Source of the DNA: HGM04593 sp045654645
GTDB lineage: Bacteria > Bacteroidota > Bacteroidia > Bacteroidales > Bacteroidaceae
Reading direction: 5' to 3'
Assembly: GCA_045654645.1 (NCBI GenBank)
Contig: JAZONR010000025.1
Location: 1 to 36,678 of the forward strand
Length of the DNA stretch: 36,678 nt
The notes under the pieces were generated by a model. The model did no database searches. It was given only the letters and a program-made list of their open reading frames with translations, and had not been told where the DNA came from. Positions 17,801-25,783 of this stretch are shown piece by piece. Each line of letters starts with the position of its first letter. Positions within the stretch are counted from its first letter, which is position 1. Position numbers and translations under genes: made by a program.

Positions 17801-19490
17801 CGGCATAGGCAACACTGACCAGCCTATTGTGCGTTCAACCATCCGCATCAGCGGCCTCGAAGGTAACGTACAGTTCCAGGGCGTAAAGGGTGCATTTGTG
17901 GGTACCGACAAGAACGACGTAACAAATGTAAAAGCCTACTTTGCAACAAACTCGCGCGAGCTGTTCATTGACGCAGAGAACAAAATGGAGTGGCGTGAGC
18001 AGAACGGCGAAATATTCGGTGCTCCCGTAACACTCAATGCAGACGGAACATTTGCCATCACCGGTACCAAGGATATGTCGCCTGGCGACCACTACCTGTG
18101 GATTACTTATGACATTGCCGACAATGCCAAAGAGGGTAACAAAGTAGACGTGAACATCACAGGCTACACCATCGACGGCAAGGAGATTGCCGAGAGCAAG
18201 GGCAATCCCTCATTCGACGTAACAATATTCCTGTCCGAGGGTGCAGTTCTTATGCCAATGGATAAAGGCTCTCTCTACTATCGCATACCGGCAATCACCG
18301 TTACCAAGGACGGCAAACGCCTTGTAACCCTCACCGATGACCGCAAGAATCACAATTCGGACCTTCCCTCACACTGCTACCTGGTGGCACAATACTCCGA
18401 GGACAACGGACGCACCTGGAGCAACCCCTTGACTGTTGCAGGAACAGCCGAGACCGGTGGCGACTATGGCCACGGCGATGCCTCCATAGTAACAAACAGG
18501 GATAACGGCGAGATTGTGGGCATAATGACAAGTGCCGGCACATACGGCCACGGTTTCTTTGCAGGAACTGCAGCAGAGCCTCCACGTTGGAAAACAATAA
18601 CAAGCCGCGACGGAGGACTCACCTGGGAAGCTCCCGTGGACCACACCGACGACCTGTTTGGTGCAAATTGCCCCAATCCCAACACCAACACTTGGAAGAG
18701 CGGTTTCTCGGGCTCGGGTGCAGCGCTCCAGAAACGCGATGGCACACTCGTATCAAGCTTTGTAAACCGTCAGGCCGACAACAGCCAGCACTTCTACTTC
18801 TTTATGAGCAAGGATGGTGGAGCAAACTGGTATGTGAGCGGAACAAGCGGAACAAGTGGTGCCGACGAGCCCAAGACCCTGGAACGCAACAACGGCGACC
18901 TTGCCATAAGCGTGCGCTCAAGCGGCTACAACTACTATAACTACACATCCAACGACGGTGCAACTTGGCACCTGCCCTCACAGACACGCTTCACCAGCGG
19001 TATCTCGGGCAATGCTTGCGACGGAGAGTATATGGTGTGGTGTTCAACACTTGAGGGCAACCCCTGGAACGTTGCATTGCAGACACTGCCCAATAGCGGT
19101 TCACGCCAGAATGTCAGCATCGCGCTCTCAACCGATGAGGGTGCCACATTCGGCACTCCCAAGACAATCTGCCCCAGAGGCTCGGCCTATAGCGCAGCGG
19201 TTGTACTGCCCGATGGCACGCTGGGCGTGTATTATGAGGAGAACGGCCTCTTTGGTGGATACACAATGCGTTTTGTGCGTTTCTCACTCGATTGGGCAAG
19301 CGACGGTAAGTTCAAGTTCACAGAGGAGACTCCATTCTACCCCATCAAGTCTACAAACGCCACAAACATCGATGAGGTGGTACAAGAGCAGAAGAGCAGT
19401 GCTGTATATGACCTTCAGGGACGCAAGGTTGCAACTCCTGTCAAGGGTGGCATATACATTCAGAACGGCAAAAAGGTTATAATCAAATAA
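14829..19490 (+). CDS. Multidomain SGNH-esterase/sialidase fusion (GH33) with C-terminal sorting tail
   Basis: This 1553-residue secreted protein has, in order: a signal peptide (1-21); an SGNH esterase with GNS (S49), GTND (N105) and D198-x2-H201; a second SGNH-like domain (about 230-442) with catalytic positions lost; a helical linker (445-535); a trefoil-like module (541-680); a beta-sandwich-like module (685-828); and a second trefoil-like module (841-970). Then come a sialidase N-terminal domain (980-1135) and the GH33 propeller (1138-1505). The propeller has YRIP (R1152), arginines R1363 and R1426, putative nucleophile Y1454 with E1347, and Asp boxes at 1190, 1259, 1327, 1374 (shortened) and 1434. 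A short tail (YDLQGRKV...GKKVIIK) resembles T9SS-type sorting sequences. It should release sialic acid and perhaps remove O-acetyl groups from the same glycans. Most of the family are far shorter. Confidence 0.92.
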   Translation: MKFRVLTLLLCCLLPLTAIMADEPFRNHRFDSFKVLEPAEGSIIFIGNSITDMHCWPETFKTSEGNYLPIVNRGNSGTYSTEQSDNLESYLKNSPKKVFMMIGTNDIATSGGLNFSSEQVLAYVKSIVERIHARSPQTKVYLYSILKNNTSNRVEATWLHTNEIVKEYVETMNADWLTYIDLYDKLAGIAQGGVWSYDYLHLTAAAYQVWCETICQYLQEGEEYTVSTVYPSNTSSLQQNGGLGSAHGMRGTYFSMLPISNNDILVFGDEFIKNGEWQELLGNRNVKNRGTGWGYGGDIATTSKIVDATYANTGVEKNDAKAIFIYTGTGDCNGNTDIETVKSNYKALVDKIAEKSPSSIIYLMGLTPTNNANTTSRAKSLNDYLASLATESSKIRYIDTHTPLLNGNVANTKYFYPSNYLGGIGYVVMANKMKEALMKDFPEDTYNVISEAEAEKRHEQASLRNTLTQMIAKGQTVGRGAAMGQYDVEKMKAFDAEIENVNALLVKDELTKAEVDAIVEKLNGILNNAQTLPQASTDGNDAWYQFTSLRSPGYYISATGTAAGVSGKENTAASAVSMWKFIKREDNTFDIVNREYSSYLNPVASYNTQIQTTGTKPAKGWSISSSNTPGYFIITAGEVQLNQTGSGQGYALYNWSNSATLGNDRNDQGCQIKILEAQEIVEEPATIDYIVDKANGSLYRGTSANQNWNNVWKSNTEPQLQFGCGTINNMNWAGDNVQLMTGTAANATYTLTPPAGYVITEYNFTFTNNGHNTALTLTMDNGDEYTTTGTGQTISAKAQQQSSVSFRLAGNNGNGVVLSNFRVKVKSDKPMKPTISTTGNEHWYYITSSASNKDYCNGKVMYYDKDAGIMRFGDKLFSADRIWSFWEKDGKLAIKNYKGEYFGTPGAGTGNSTTFGITNTPNHIYTIQDAHGYFIIKDTGTELHAQQDGAKIVRWGAEAGGASLWRFDEVDVTNAAAELGTTKVEQGKISTGIGNTDQPIVRSTIRISGLEGNVQFQGVKGAFVGTDKNDVTNVKAYFATNSRELFIDAENKMEWREQNGEIFGAPVTLNADGTFAITGTKDMSPGDHYLWITYDIADNAKEGNKVDVNITGYTIDGKEIAESKGNPSFDVTIFLSEGAVLMPMDKGSLYYRIPAITVTKDGKRLVTLTDDRKNHNSDLPSHCYLVAQYSEDNGRTWSNPLTVAGTAETGGDYGHGDASIVTNRDNGEIVGIMTSAGTYGHGFFAGTAAEPPRWKTITSRDGGLTWEAPVDHTDDLFGANCPNPNTNTWKSGFSGSGAALQKRDGTLVSSFVNRQADNSQHFYFFMSKDGGANWYVSGTSGTSGADEPKTLERNNGDLAISVRSSGYNYYNYTSNDGATWHLPSQTRFTSGISGNACDGEYMVWCSTLEGNPWNVALQTLPNSGSRQNVSIALSTDEGATFGTPKTICPRGSAYSAAVVLPDGTLGVYYEENGLFGGYTMRFVRFSLDWASDGKFKFTEETPFYPIKSTNATNIDEVVQEQKSSAVYDLQGRKVATPVKGGIYIQNGKKVIIK

Positions 19491-19510
19491 GTATTACAGG
19501 AACTGCATAT

Positions 19511-19544
19511 CAAAACGGGCTGCACGCGTGTGCAGCCCGTTTTG
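19511..19544 (+). terminator. Intrinsic terminator after sialidase fusion
   Basis: A perfect 15-bp stem (19511-19525 with 19530-19544, loop GCGT) with a GC core and an A4/T4 base lies 20 bases after the stop codon. It separates the transcripts of the two sialidase genes. Confidence 0.85.
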
Positions 19545-19555
19545 GTATAAATTAG

Positions 19556-19585
19556 TTGGAAAACACAAAAAAAAGAGTATATTTG
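19556..19585 (+). promoter_or_regulatory. Bacteroides-type promoter of second sialidase
   Basis: TTG (19556-19558), then 19 bases, then a perfect -7 box TATATTTG (19578-19585). It lies 26 bases ahead of the ATG at 19612, which also shows that the in-frame upstream ATG at 19528 cannot be the start. Confidence 0.75.
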
Positions 19586-19611
19586 CACATCATAACTTAA
19601 ATTCAATAGAA

Positions 19612-22600
19612 ATGAAAAGACTTTTACAACTACTTCTGCTTGCATTGCCACTCTTGAGCAATGCCCAGAATGTACCATTCAAGCCAACGACAATCACCAA
19701 TGGAACATTTGCCGAGGGAACAACCTGGTATACAATGGGAATTGGAAATGGAGGAAAGCTCATCAAGGACAATGCCGGTGAAGACCACATTGCGCTTGGA
19801 GCATCCACACCCAAGGGACAAGACGACGAGCTATGGTGTTTTGTGGGCAATGCCACCGACGGCTATGCACTCTACAACAAACAGGCCGGCCCCGGCAAGG
19901 TACTTGCATCAAAGACCACAATGAGCGCAATTCAGGGCTTTGGCGGCACCGGCGGCAGCACCTACCCCACAATGCAGGATGAGGCAAATCTTCCCGAAGG
20001 TTACGTAGGCCGTTGGGACTTTGCAAAATCGGACAAGATAGCCAATGTAGACGGTTACTTTATGCGCATACACGGCACCAACTATGCCGTAAACGACTTT
20101 GGCGGCAACGGCAAGCTTGCCTTCTGGGCAGAAGGTGCTGATGCCGGTTCTACAATAGTGTTCACAGCCGCCGAGACTTCGGTTGAAATTCTTGCATCCA
20201 CAGGCAGTTTCACAGCAAGCAATGCTAACGGCACCTGGCACTCAAAATGGGAGAGCAACGAGATTAACGGCTTCTCACTCTCAACCAATGCCAACAATAT
20301 GACAACTTCAGGTGATTACATTGCCGGTTATTCGGGACAGTCGGGTTCATCAACCTACACCATCACAGCACCCGAGGGCCTTGCCGTTGCCGGTTACAGT
20401 TTCGACTATGTGAACACTAACAACGACAACAGCTACTCTCTCACACTCGCTGCCGAGGGCAAGAGCTACACAACATCGGGCACCACACAGAGCCTGAAGG
20501 TGGATGTTGCCGAGCCCGCACGTGTAGTAAGTTTCACACAGAGCGGTGCCAACAAGGGAGTTACATTCTCCAATTTCGTTGTTTATCTGAAACTCGACAT
20601 CCGTGAAGCAGAGCCTGCATTCGATGTATTCCCAACTCTCTCATCATCGGCTATCCCCTATCGTATTCCTGCGATAGCCACAGCATCCAACGGCGACATC
20701 ATTGCCGTTGCCGACTACCGTCATAGCCGCGCCGACATTGGTATGGCCACAAACGGACGCATCGACTTGCGCGCACGCATAAGCAGCGACAACGGCGAGA
20801 CCTGGGGAGAGATTTTTGATATCGTTCAGGGCAAGGGCGCAGCCGGTATAAACCCCGATAATAAAGATATGTATGTTGGCTTTGGCGACCCTGCCATCGT
20901 AGCCGACAGAGAGAGCAGCCGCGTGCTTGTTGTCAGCTGTTCGGGAAATGTCTCTTTCCCCAATGGACAACGCAACAACCACCAGGGTATTGCACACTTC
21001 TACAGCGAGGATTACGGAAAGACCTGGAGCACTCCCGTAGACCTATCCGAGAGCATCTATTCACAATTTGACAACACCCAACACGGCCCCGTGCGTGCAA
21101 TGTTTGTGGGTTCGGGCAAGATTTCTCAGAGCCGGTATATCAAGGTGGGTGAATACTACCGCATCTACTGCGCCATTCTGGTGAAGAACGTAAACGGCAC
21201 ACACGTAAACTTCGTTCTCTACAGCGATGACTTTGGTGGCAAATGGACAGTTCTTGGTGGTGGCGAAGTATCACCCATCCCCAGTGGCGGTGATGAGCCA
21301 AAGGCCGATGAGCTGCCCGACGGCTCGGTAATCATCAGCTCAAGAACTTCGGGCGGACGCATTTACAACATCTTCTCATACACCGACAGCGAAAGAGCCG
21401 AGGGTTATTGGGGCACAGCCACATACTCAAACGCAAACAACAACGGAACAGTTGCTGTAAACAACTCTACAAACGGTGAGATTATGTTTGTTCCCGCAAA
21501 GCGTACAGCAGATGACAAGAAGGTGTACCTGGCATTGCAGTCGGTGCCTCTCGGTTCGGGACGTGCAAATGTGGGCATCTACTACAAGGAGCTTGAGACG
21601 CTTGCCAACTTTGTTTCGCCACAGGCAATTGCTGCCGATTGGGACGGACGCCACCAGTCGAGCTACCTATCCGGTGCCTACTCTACAATGACACTGCAGA
21701 ATGACAATAACATCGGTTTCCTCTATGAGGAGGATACATACGGCACAAACGGTGGCGGATATACCATTGTCTACAAGAACTACAGCATTGAATATATCAC
21801 CGACAGCGCGTATGTATACGATGCGACATCAACCGGAGAGGCTATCGTGGTTGCAGGAATAGATGCAAAGACCGCAAGCATCTCAAGCAGCGAGGAGAGT
21901 TATGTGGGATGTGTGAGTTCCTCATCAATAGAGGCGCTCAATGCTGTTATTGACGAATACAGGAACAACCCGACCTACGAGGCATACGAGGCTATCAACA
22001 GTGCTATCGCCAACCTGCCACAGATTGAAATTGAGAATGGCAAATGGTACCGCATACGCAACTCGGCACGCAGCAATGCCACCTTGTACCTCAAACCCGA
22101 GGAGAATCGCGTTTCAACAGCTGCATCAAATATCGGAAATGCCGATCAGTTGTTCGCCTTCTTGCCTACAGGCAATGACAAGGAGTATTACCTCTACAAC
22201 GGCAACTACCAATATATGCTTGGTCCTCTTGCTGCCAACGAGACACAGCCCATTGTTACAACAGACAAGAGCGCTGCCGGAAAATGGAAAATCAGCAGCA
22301 CCACCACAGGTTTAAGCTCAATCATCTGCCAAAACAACACCGGCGGCAACACCGGCCTGCACCTTGCCGGCGACAACCAGCGTCTTGTACCCTGGACAAA
22401 CAATGCCGAGGCTTCTCTATGGTATATTGAGCCCGTGGATGAGTTTGCATTGGAAATCAATGAGTATGCAGCAGTATGTATGCCATTTGCAATTACACTC
22501 CCCGAGGGTGTTACCGCATACACCGCAGGCGACGCACAGGAGATTGAGGGCGTTTCCGTTGCTCCGCTCACAGAGTATGGCAGCGGCACCGTTGCCGAGA

Positions 22601-22983
22601 ACACCCCGGTGATACTTGCAGCAGAGAATGGAACATACCTCATTGGCGTGGGTGGCAATGCCGAGCCTTTTGCCGCAGAGAACAAGCTGCAGGGCGTGTT
22701 GAAGAGCACCAACGTGAGCGGTTCAAACATCTACAAGTTAGCTAACGGAAAATTTGAAAAGCGCTCTCAAAGCAGCGGCACAATCAGGGCAAACACAGCA
22801 TACTATGTTCAGGAGAGCAACGCCACAACAATTGAACTAAAGAAGGGTGATGCAACTTCAATCGAGGATTTGAAGGCCGAGAATGGGAGCATCAGGTTCT
22901 ATGACCTCAAGGGCAACATCGTGAAGAAGCCCGCACAAGGCATTTATGTAACATCAGATGGAAAGAAGGTCCTTGTGAAATAA
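19612..22983 (+). CDS. Multidomain sialidase, GH33, with C-terminal sorting tail
   Basis: This 1123-residue secreted exo-sialidase starts at 19612, because a signal peptide begins there and the promoter lies between it and the earlier in-frame ATG. Order: signal peptide (1-19); trefoil-like region (about 25-188); beta-sandwich-like module (195-330) related to one in the upstream fusion; GH33 propeller (about 338-730). The propeller has YRIP (R351), arginines R578 and R651, E562 and nucleophile Y690, and Asp boxes at 391, 465 and 538. Then follow a helical linker (735-805), a trefoil-like module (809-940), a domain starting near CMPFAITLPEGV (950-1075) and a tail (YDLKGNIV...GKKVLVK) of T9SS type. 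It releases terminal sialic acid outside the cell. Its catalytic core differs clearly from the first sialidase, so this is not a simple tandem duplicate. Confidence 0.94.
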   Translation: MKRLLQLLLLALPLLSNAQNVPFKPTTITNGTFAEGTTWYTMGIGNGGKLIKDNAGEDHIALGASTPKGQDDELWCFVGNATDGYALYNKQAGPGKVLASKTTMSAIQGFGGTGGSTYPTMQDEANLPEGYVGRWDFAKSDKIANVDGYFMRIHGTNYAVNDFGGNGKLAFWAEGADAGSTIVFTAAETSVEILASTGSFTASNANGTWHSKWESNEINGFSLSTNANNMTTSGDYIAGYSGQSGSSTYTITAPEGLAVAGYSFDYVNTNNDNSYSLTLAAEGKSYTTSGTTQSLKVDVAEPARVVSFTQSGANKGVTFSNFVVYLKLDIREAEPAFDVFPTLSSSAIPYRIPAIATASNGDIIAVADYRHSRADIGMATNGRIDLRARISSDNGETWGEIFDIVQGKGAAGINPDNKDMYVGFGDPAIVADRESSRVLVVSCSGNVSFPNGQRNNHQGIAHFYSEDYGKTWSTPVDLSESIYSQFDNTQHGPVRAMFVGSGKISQSRYIKVGEYYRIYCAILVKNVNGTHVNFVLYSDDFGGKWTVLGGGEVSPIPSGGDEPKADELPDGSVIISSRTSGGRIYNIFSYTDSERAEGYWGTATYSNANNNGTVAVNNSTNGEIMFVPAKRTADDKKVYLALQSVPLGSGRANVGIYYKELETLANFVSPQAIAADWDGRHQSSYLSGAYSTMTLQNDNNIGFLYEEDTYGTNGGGYTIVYKNYSIEYITDSAYVYDATSTGEAIVVAGIDAKTASISSSEESYVGCVSSSSIEALNAVIDEYRNNPTYEAYEAINSAIANLPQIEIENGKWYRIRNSARSNATLYLKPEENRVSTAASNIGNADQLFAFLPTGNDKEYYLYNGNYQYMLGPLAANETQPIVTTDKSAAGKWKISSTTTGLSSIICQNNTGGNTGLHLAGDNQRLVPWTNNAEASLWYIEPVDEFALEINEYAAVCMPFAITLPEGVTAYTAGDAQEIEGVSVAPLTEYGSGTVAENTPVILAAENGTYLIGVGGNAEPFAAENKLQGVLKSTNVSGSNIYKLANGKFEKRSQSSGTIRANTAYYVQESNATTIELKKGDATSIEDLKAENGSIRFYDLKGNIVKKPAQGIYVTSDGKKVLVK

Positions 22984-23005
22984 AGACTTTTCCCCAATAG
23001 AGCAA

Positions 23006-23039
23006 GAGGGTGTCCCAAAAATATTAAAGGGGCACCCTC
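23006..23039 (+). terminator. Hairpin after second sialidase
   Basis: An 11-bp stem (23006-23016 with 23029-23039, one G:T pair, 12-nt A/T-rich loop) lies 22 bases after the stop codon. The following T tract is weak (CGTTTGTG), so it may also act as an mRNA 3'-end stabiliser. Confidence 0.6.
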
Positions 23040-23097
23040 GTTTGTGAAATGTGAATAAAAAGAGCTGTTTTTAGGCTTGCAAAGCCCGAAAAAAGCG

Positions 23098-23241
23098 TAA
23101 CCGACGCAGCACGCGAGAGCAGAGAGTGCTTGCATTCTATGCCGAGCAGCAAGGAGGAAAAACCGTGCATTGCGGATTAACCGACGCAGCACGCGAGAGC
23201 AGAGAGTGATTGTATTCAATGCCGAGCAGCAGGGAGGAAAA
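23098..23241. repeat. Two 64-bp direct repeats, 80-bp period
   Basis: 23098-23161 and 23178-23241 match at 60 of 64 bases and are separated by 16 unrelated bases. Each unit begins TAACCGACGCAGCACGCGAG and ends in GGAGGAAAA. The GC-rich, purine-biased composition differs from flanking DNA. It looks like a member of an interspersed non-coding repeat; both copies have the same orientation. Confidence 0.85.
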
Positions 23242-23386
23242 TGAAACAGCCCCGTTCCACAGCCAAGCAACATCCGACAGGCATTTTCACAAGCAATAAC
23301 AAGAAAGAGCCCGCTTTTTTTAGCCGTTTACGCTCTTTTTTAACAAACAAAAGCACTATATTCGCAAAGCAAACATTTTATACAAT

Positions 23387-25477
23387 ATGAAGAAAATTCT
23401 CATACTCTTGCTTCTTGCGCTCCCGCTGTTGAGTGCAGCACAGGATAAAATCAAAGTTGCCTGCATAGGCAACAGCGTTACCTATGGCTATGGACACAAA
23501 GACCCCAAGGCAACATCCTATCCCACACAGCTGCAGGGAATGCTTGGCAGCGGCTACGAAGTACGCAATTTCGGTTACTCGGGTGCAACCCTTTTGAGCA
23601 AAGGACACCGCCCCTACATTAACCTGGCCGAATACAAGGCCGCTTTGGATTTTGCACCTGACATAGCAATTATACACCTTGGACTAAACGACACCGACCC
23701 TCGCAACTGGCCCAACTACCGCGATGAGTTCTATGAGGATTACATTGCCATAATAAGGGCTTTGCAGAAGCAGAACCCCGATGTTGAAGTCTTTGTATGC
23801 AAGATGTCGCCCATCTTCCACTGGCATCACCGTTTCAAGAGCGGCACACGCGACTGGTATGGACAAATTCAGGAGCTCATCCCGCAAATTGCCGAAGCGG
23901 GCCCCTTTGAGGTCATCGATTTCAGCAAATATCTCTATAGCCGCCCCGAGCTTATGCCCGACGCCCTACACCCGAACGCCGAGGGTGCAGGCATCCTCGC
24001 AAAGCAGGTCTATTCGGCAATAACAAACGACTTTGGCGGCCTGTCGCTTCCACCAATCTACAGCGATAATATGGTAATCCAACGCGACAAGCCATTCATC
24101 GTGGAGGGAAAGGCCAATGCAGGAGAGAGTGTTGTTGCCAAGCTCGGCAGGCAGAAAAGAAAGACAACCGCAGCCGACGACGGAACGTGGAGCGTCAGCT
24201 TCGATGCGCTGAAAGCCGACGGCAAGAGTCGCAAGCTCACTGTTGAGTGTGGCAATGAGAAAATAACCTTCAACAACATTGCTGTGGGTGAAGTGTGGCT
24301 ATGCTCGGGACAATCCAATATGGCGTTTATGGTAAAGGAGAGCTCGCACAAGGAGCAGAGCCTTGCCAACACAGAAGGCAAGGATATACGCCTCTATGAT
24401 ATGAAGCCACGCGTAATCACCAACAACATTGAATGGGATTCCATTGACCTGGCAAAGCTTAACAGCCACGACTACTACCTACCCACAACGTGGCAGTTGC
24501 AGAACAGAGAGAATGTCAGCGACTTCTCGGCTGTGGCATACCACTTTGGTGCTATGCTCGCCGACTCATTAGGCGTGCCCGTAGGACTCATCTGCAATGC
24601 AGTGGGCGGTGCACCGGCCGAGGCTTTCATTGACCGAAGAACATTGGAGTATCACCCCATTCTTGTAGATATTCTCTATAACTGGCGCAGCAACGATATG
24701 ATACAGGACTGGTGTCGCGGACGCGCAAGCAAAAACATTGCAAAGAGCAAGAACAAGCTGCAACGCCACCCCTATGAGCCCTGCTATCTCTATGAGAGCG
24801 GTATTGCGCCCATTGCCTGCTACCCCATAAAGGGAGCCATCTGGTACCAGGGCGAGTCCAACGCACACAATGTAGAACTTCACGAGATTATCTTCCCCAC
24901 ACTTATCGACAGCTGGCGCAACACCTGGAGCAACCCCGAGATGCCATTCTACATTGTACAGCTTTCGAGCATCAACCGCCCATCGTGGCCCCATTTCCGC
25001 GACTCGCAGCGCCGTATGGCAGCAGCCATACCCCACTGCGACTATGCCGTATCGAGCGACAAGGGACACCCCACCGACGTACATCCCAAGGAGAAAGCCC
25101 CTGTGGGTGAACGCCTCGCCCGACTGGCACTGAACGCCACATACGGGATGCAACACGTTGCAATGCACGGCCCCACAATAGAGAAGGCCATATATGACAG
25201 AAGCAGAAAGAGCCTGAAGCTACAATTCGGCAATGCCACCGCACTCTCCACCGCCGACGGCAAGCCGCTGCAGGGTATTGAGGTATCGGGCAAGGCAGGA
25301 GCCTTCATTCCCGTAGCTGCCGAAGATATCAAAATGGAAGGCAACACAATCACAATAACCACAGCAACACCGTGGAAACGTGTGCGCTATGCCTGGAAAG
25401 CCTACACAGAAGCCAATCTTGTAAATGAAGTTGCCCTTCCGGCAAGCACATTCGAGATAGCCGTTCAAGAGGAATGA
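23387..25477 (+). CDS. Two-domain sialate O-acetylesterase (GDSL + SASA)
   Basis: This 696-residue secreted esterase removes O-acetyl groups from sialic acid so that sialidases and lyases can act. A signal peptide (1-18, A-A before Q19) is followed by an SGNH/GDSL domain with GNS (S30), GLND (N100) and DALH (about D191, H194). After an Ig-like linker (220-295) comes the SASA domain with CSGQSN (about S309), WYQGESN and a late His in DVHPKEK. All catalytic motifs look intact in both halves. This two-domain architecture matches NanS of Tannerella forsythia and EstA of Bacteroides as I recall them. It follows both sialidases and fits the same pathway. There is no sorting tail, so it may act in the periplasm. 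Its TGA stop is the first part of the terminator stem. Confidence 0.94.
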   Translation: MKKILILLLLALPLLSAAQDKIKVACIGNSVTYGYGHKDPKATSYPTQLQGMLGSGYEVRNFGYSGATLLSKGHRPYINLAEYKAALDFAPDIAIIHLGLNDTDPRNWPNYRDEFYEDYIAIIRALQKQNPDVEVFVCKMSPIFHWHHRFKSGTRDWYGQIQELIPQIAEAGPFEVIDFSKYLYSRPELMPDALHPNAEGAGILAKQVYSAITNDFGGLSLPPIYSDNMVIQRDKPFIVEGKANAGESVVAKLGRQKRKTTAADDGTWSVSFDALKADGKSRKLTVECGNEKITFNNIAVGEVWLCSGQSNMAFMVKESSHKEQSLANTEGKDIRLYDMKPRVITNNIEWDSIDLAKLNSHDYYLPTTWQLQNRENVSDFSAVAYHFGAMLADSLGVPVGLICNAVGGAPAEAFIDRRTLEYHPILVDILYNWRSNDMIQDWCRGRASKNIAKSKNKLQRHPYEPCYLYESGIAPIACYPIKGAIWYQGESNAHNVELHEIIFPTLIDSWRNTWSNPEMPFYIVQLSSINRPSWPHFRDSQRRMAAAIPHCDYAVSSDKGHPTDVHPKEKAPVGERLARLALNATYGMQHVAMHGPTIEKAIYDRSRKSLKLQFGNATALSTADGKPLQGIEVSGKAGAFIPVAAEDIKMEGNTITITTATPWKRVRYAWKAYTEANLVNEVALPASTFEIAVQEE

Positions 25478-25517
25478 CACAAAAAAAGGCGCCCGACGGG
25501 CGCCTTTTTTTGTGTCA
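25475..25517. terminator. Bidirectional terminator between convergent genes
   Basis: A perfect 20-bp inverted repeat (25475-25494 with 25498-25517, loop GAC) has a GGCGCCC core flanked by A7/T7, so it is a complete intrinsic terminator on both strands. It serves the esterase gene on the left, whose stop codon is inside the stem, and the minus-strand lipoprotein gene, whose stop is 11 bases away. Confidence 0.93.
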
Positions 25518-25528
25518 GCATAACTGCA

Positions 25529-25762
25529 TTAAAGCTCGCGCAGCTTCTTTGCCAACTCCTCTTTCTCCTCAGCTGTAAGCTTCTTGGTAATCTCGGCTGC
25601 CTTCTTCTCGAGCTCTGCCGCCTTCTTCAAATCGAGTTCCTTAACTGCCTCGGCCTGCTCTTTCTTTATATCGATGAGCTTATCGACGTTTGAAGAACAA
25701 GAAGCTGCAAGGAATGCGCACGCTACCACTGCTGCAAAAAAAATCTTTTTCATAACTGACAT
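25529..25762 (-). CDS. Small helical lipoprotein
   Basis: This 77-residue protein (74 if translation starts at the second Met) has a lipoprotein signal with lipobox LAASC. The remainder is a Lys/Glu/Ala/Leu-rich helix of about 50 residues that should form a coiled coil. No enzymatic motif is present and I do not recognise the family. It starts 21 bases after the kbl stop on the same strand and is probably co-transcribed with it, although a functional link to threonine catabolism is not evident. It would be a membrane-anchored helical protein in the periplasm or at the cell surface. Confidence 0.8.
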   Translation of the reverse strand: MSVMKKIFFAAVVACAFLAASCSSNVDKLIDIKKEQAEAVKELDLKKAAELEKKAAEITKKLTAEEKEELAKKLREL

Positions 25763-25783
25763 ATTTTATAGGTTATACAAATA

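Larger units (their letters stand above)
22984..23386. other. 403-bp intergenic region with terminator and two repeat copies
   Basis: No supported gene. It holds a terminator hairpin (23006-23039), two copies of a 64-base repeat (23098-23161 and 23178-23241), and an inverted pair AAAGAGC/GCTCTTT at 23304-23310 and 23332-23338. A -7-like TATATTCG sits at 23357-23364, 22 bases before the esterase start. A 109-codon minus-strand frame across the repeats is rejected as a gene. Confidence 0.7.

Noticed and set aside
19528..19611. Upstream in-frame ATG for the second sialidase
   Set aside because: It lies within the terminator hairpin and upstream of the promoter, and would put 28 polar residues before the signal peptide.
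14829..22983. The two sialidase genes as a tandem duplication
   Set aside because: Catalytic domains, module order and N-terminal parts differ; only accessory modules and the tail type are shared.
22944..23273. 109-codon minus-strand frame between sialidase and esterase
   Set aside because: It is made largely of the 64-bp repeats and overlaps the end of the sialidase gene on the other strand; no motif supports it.
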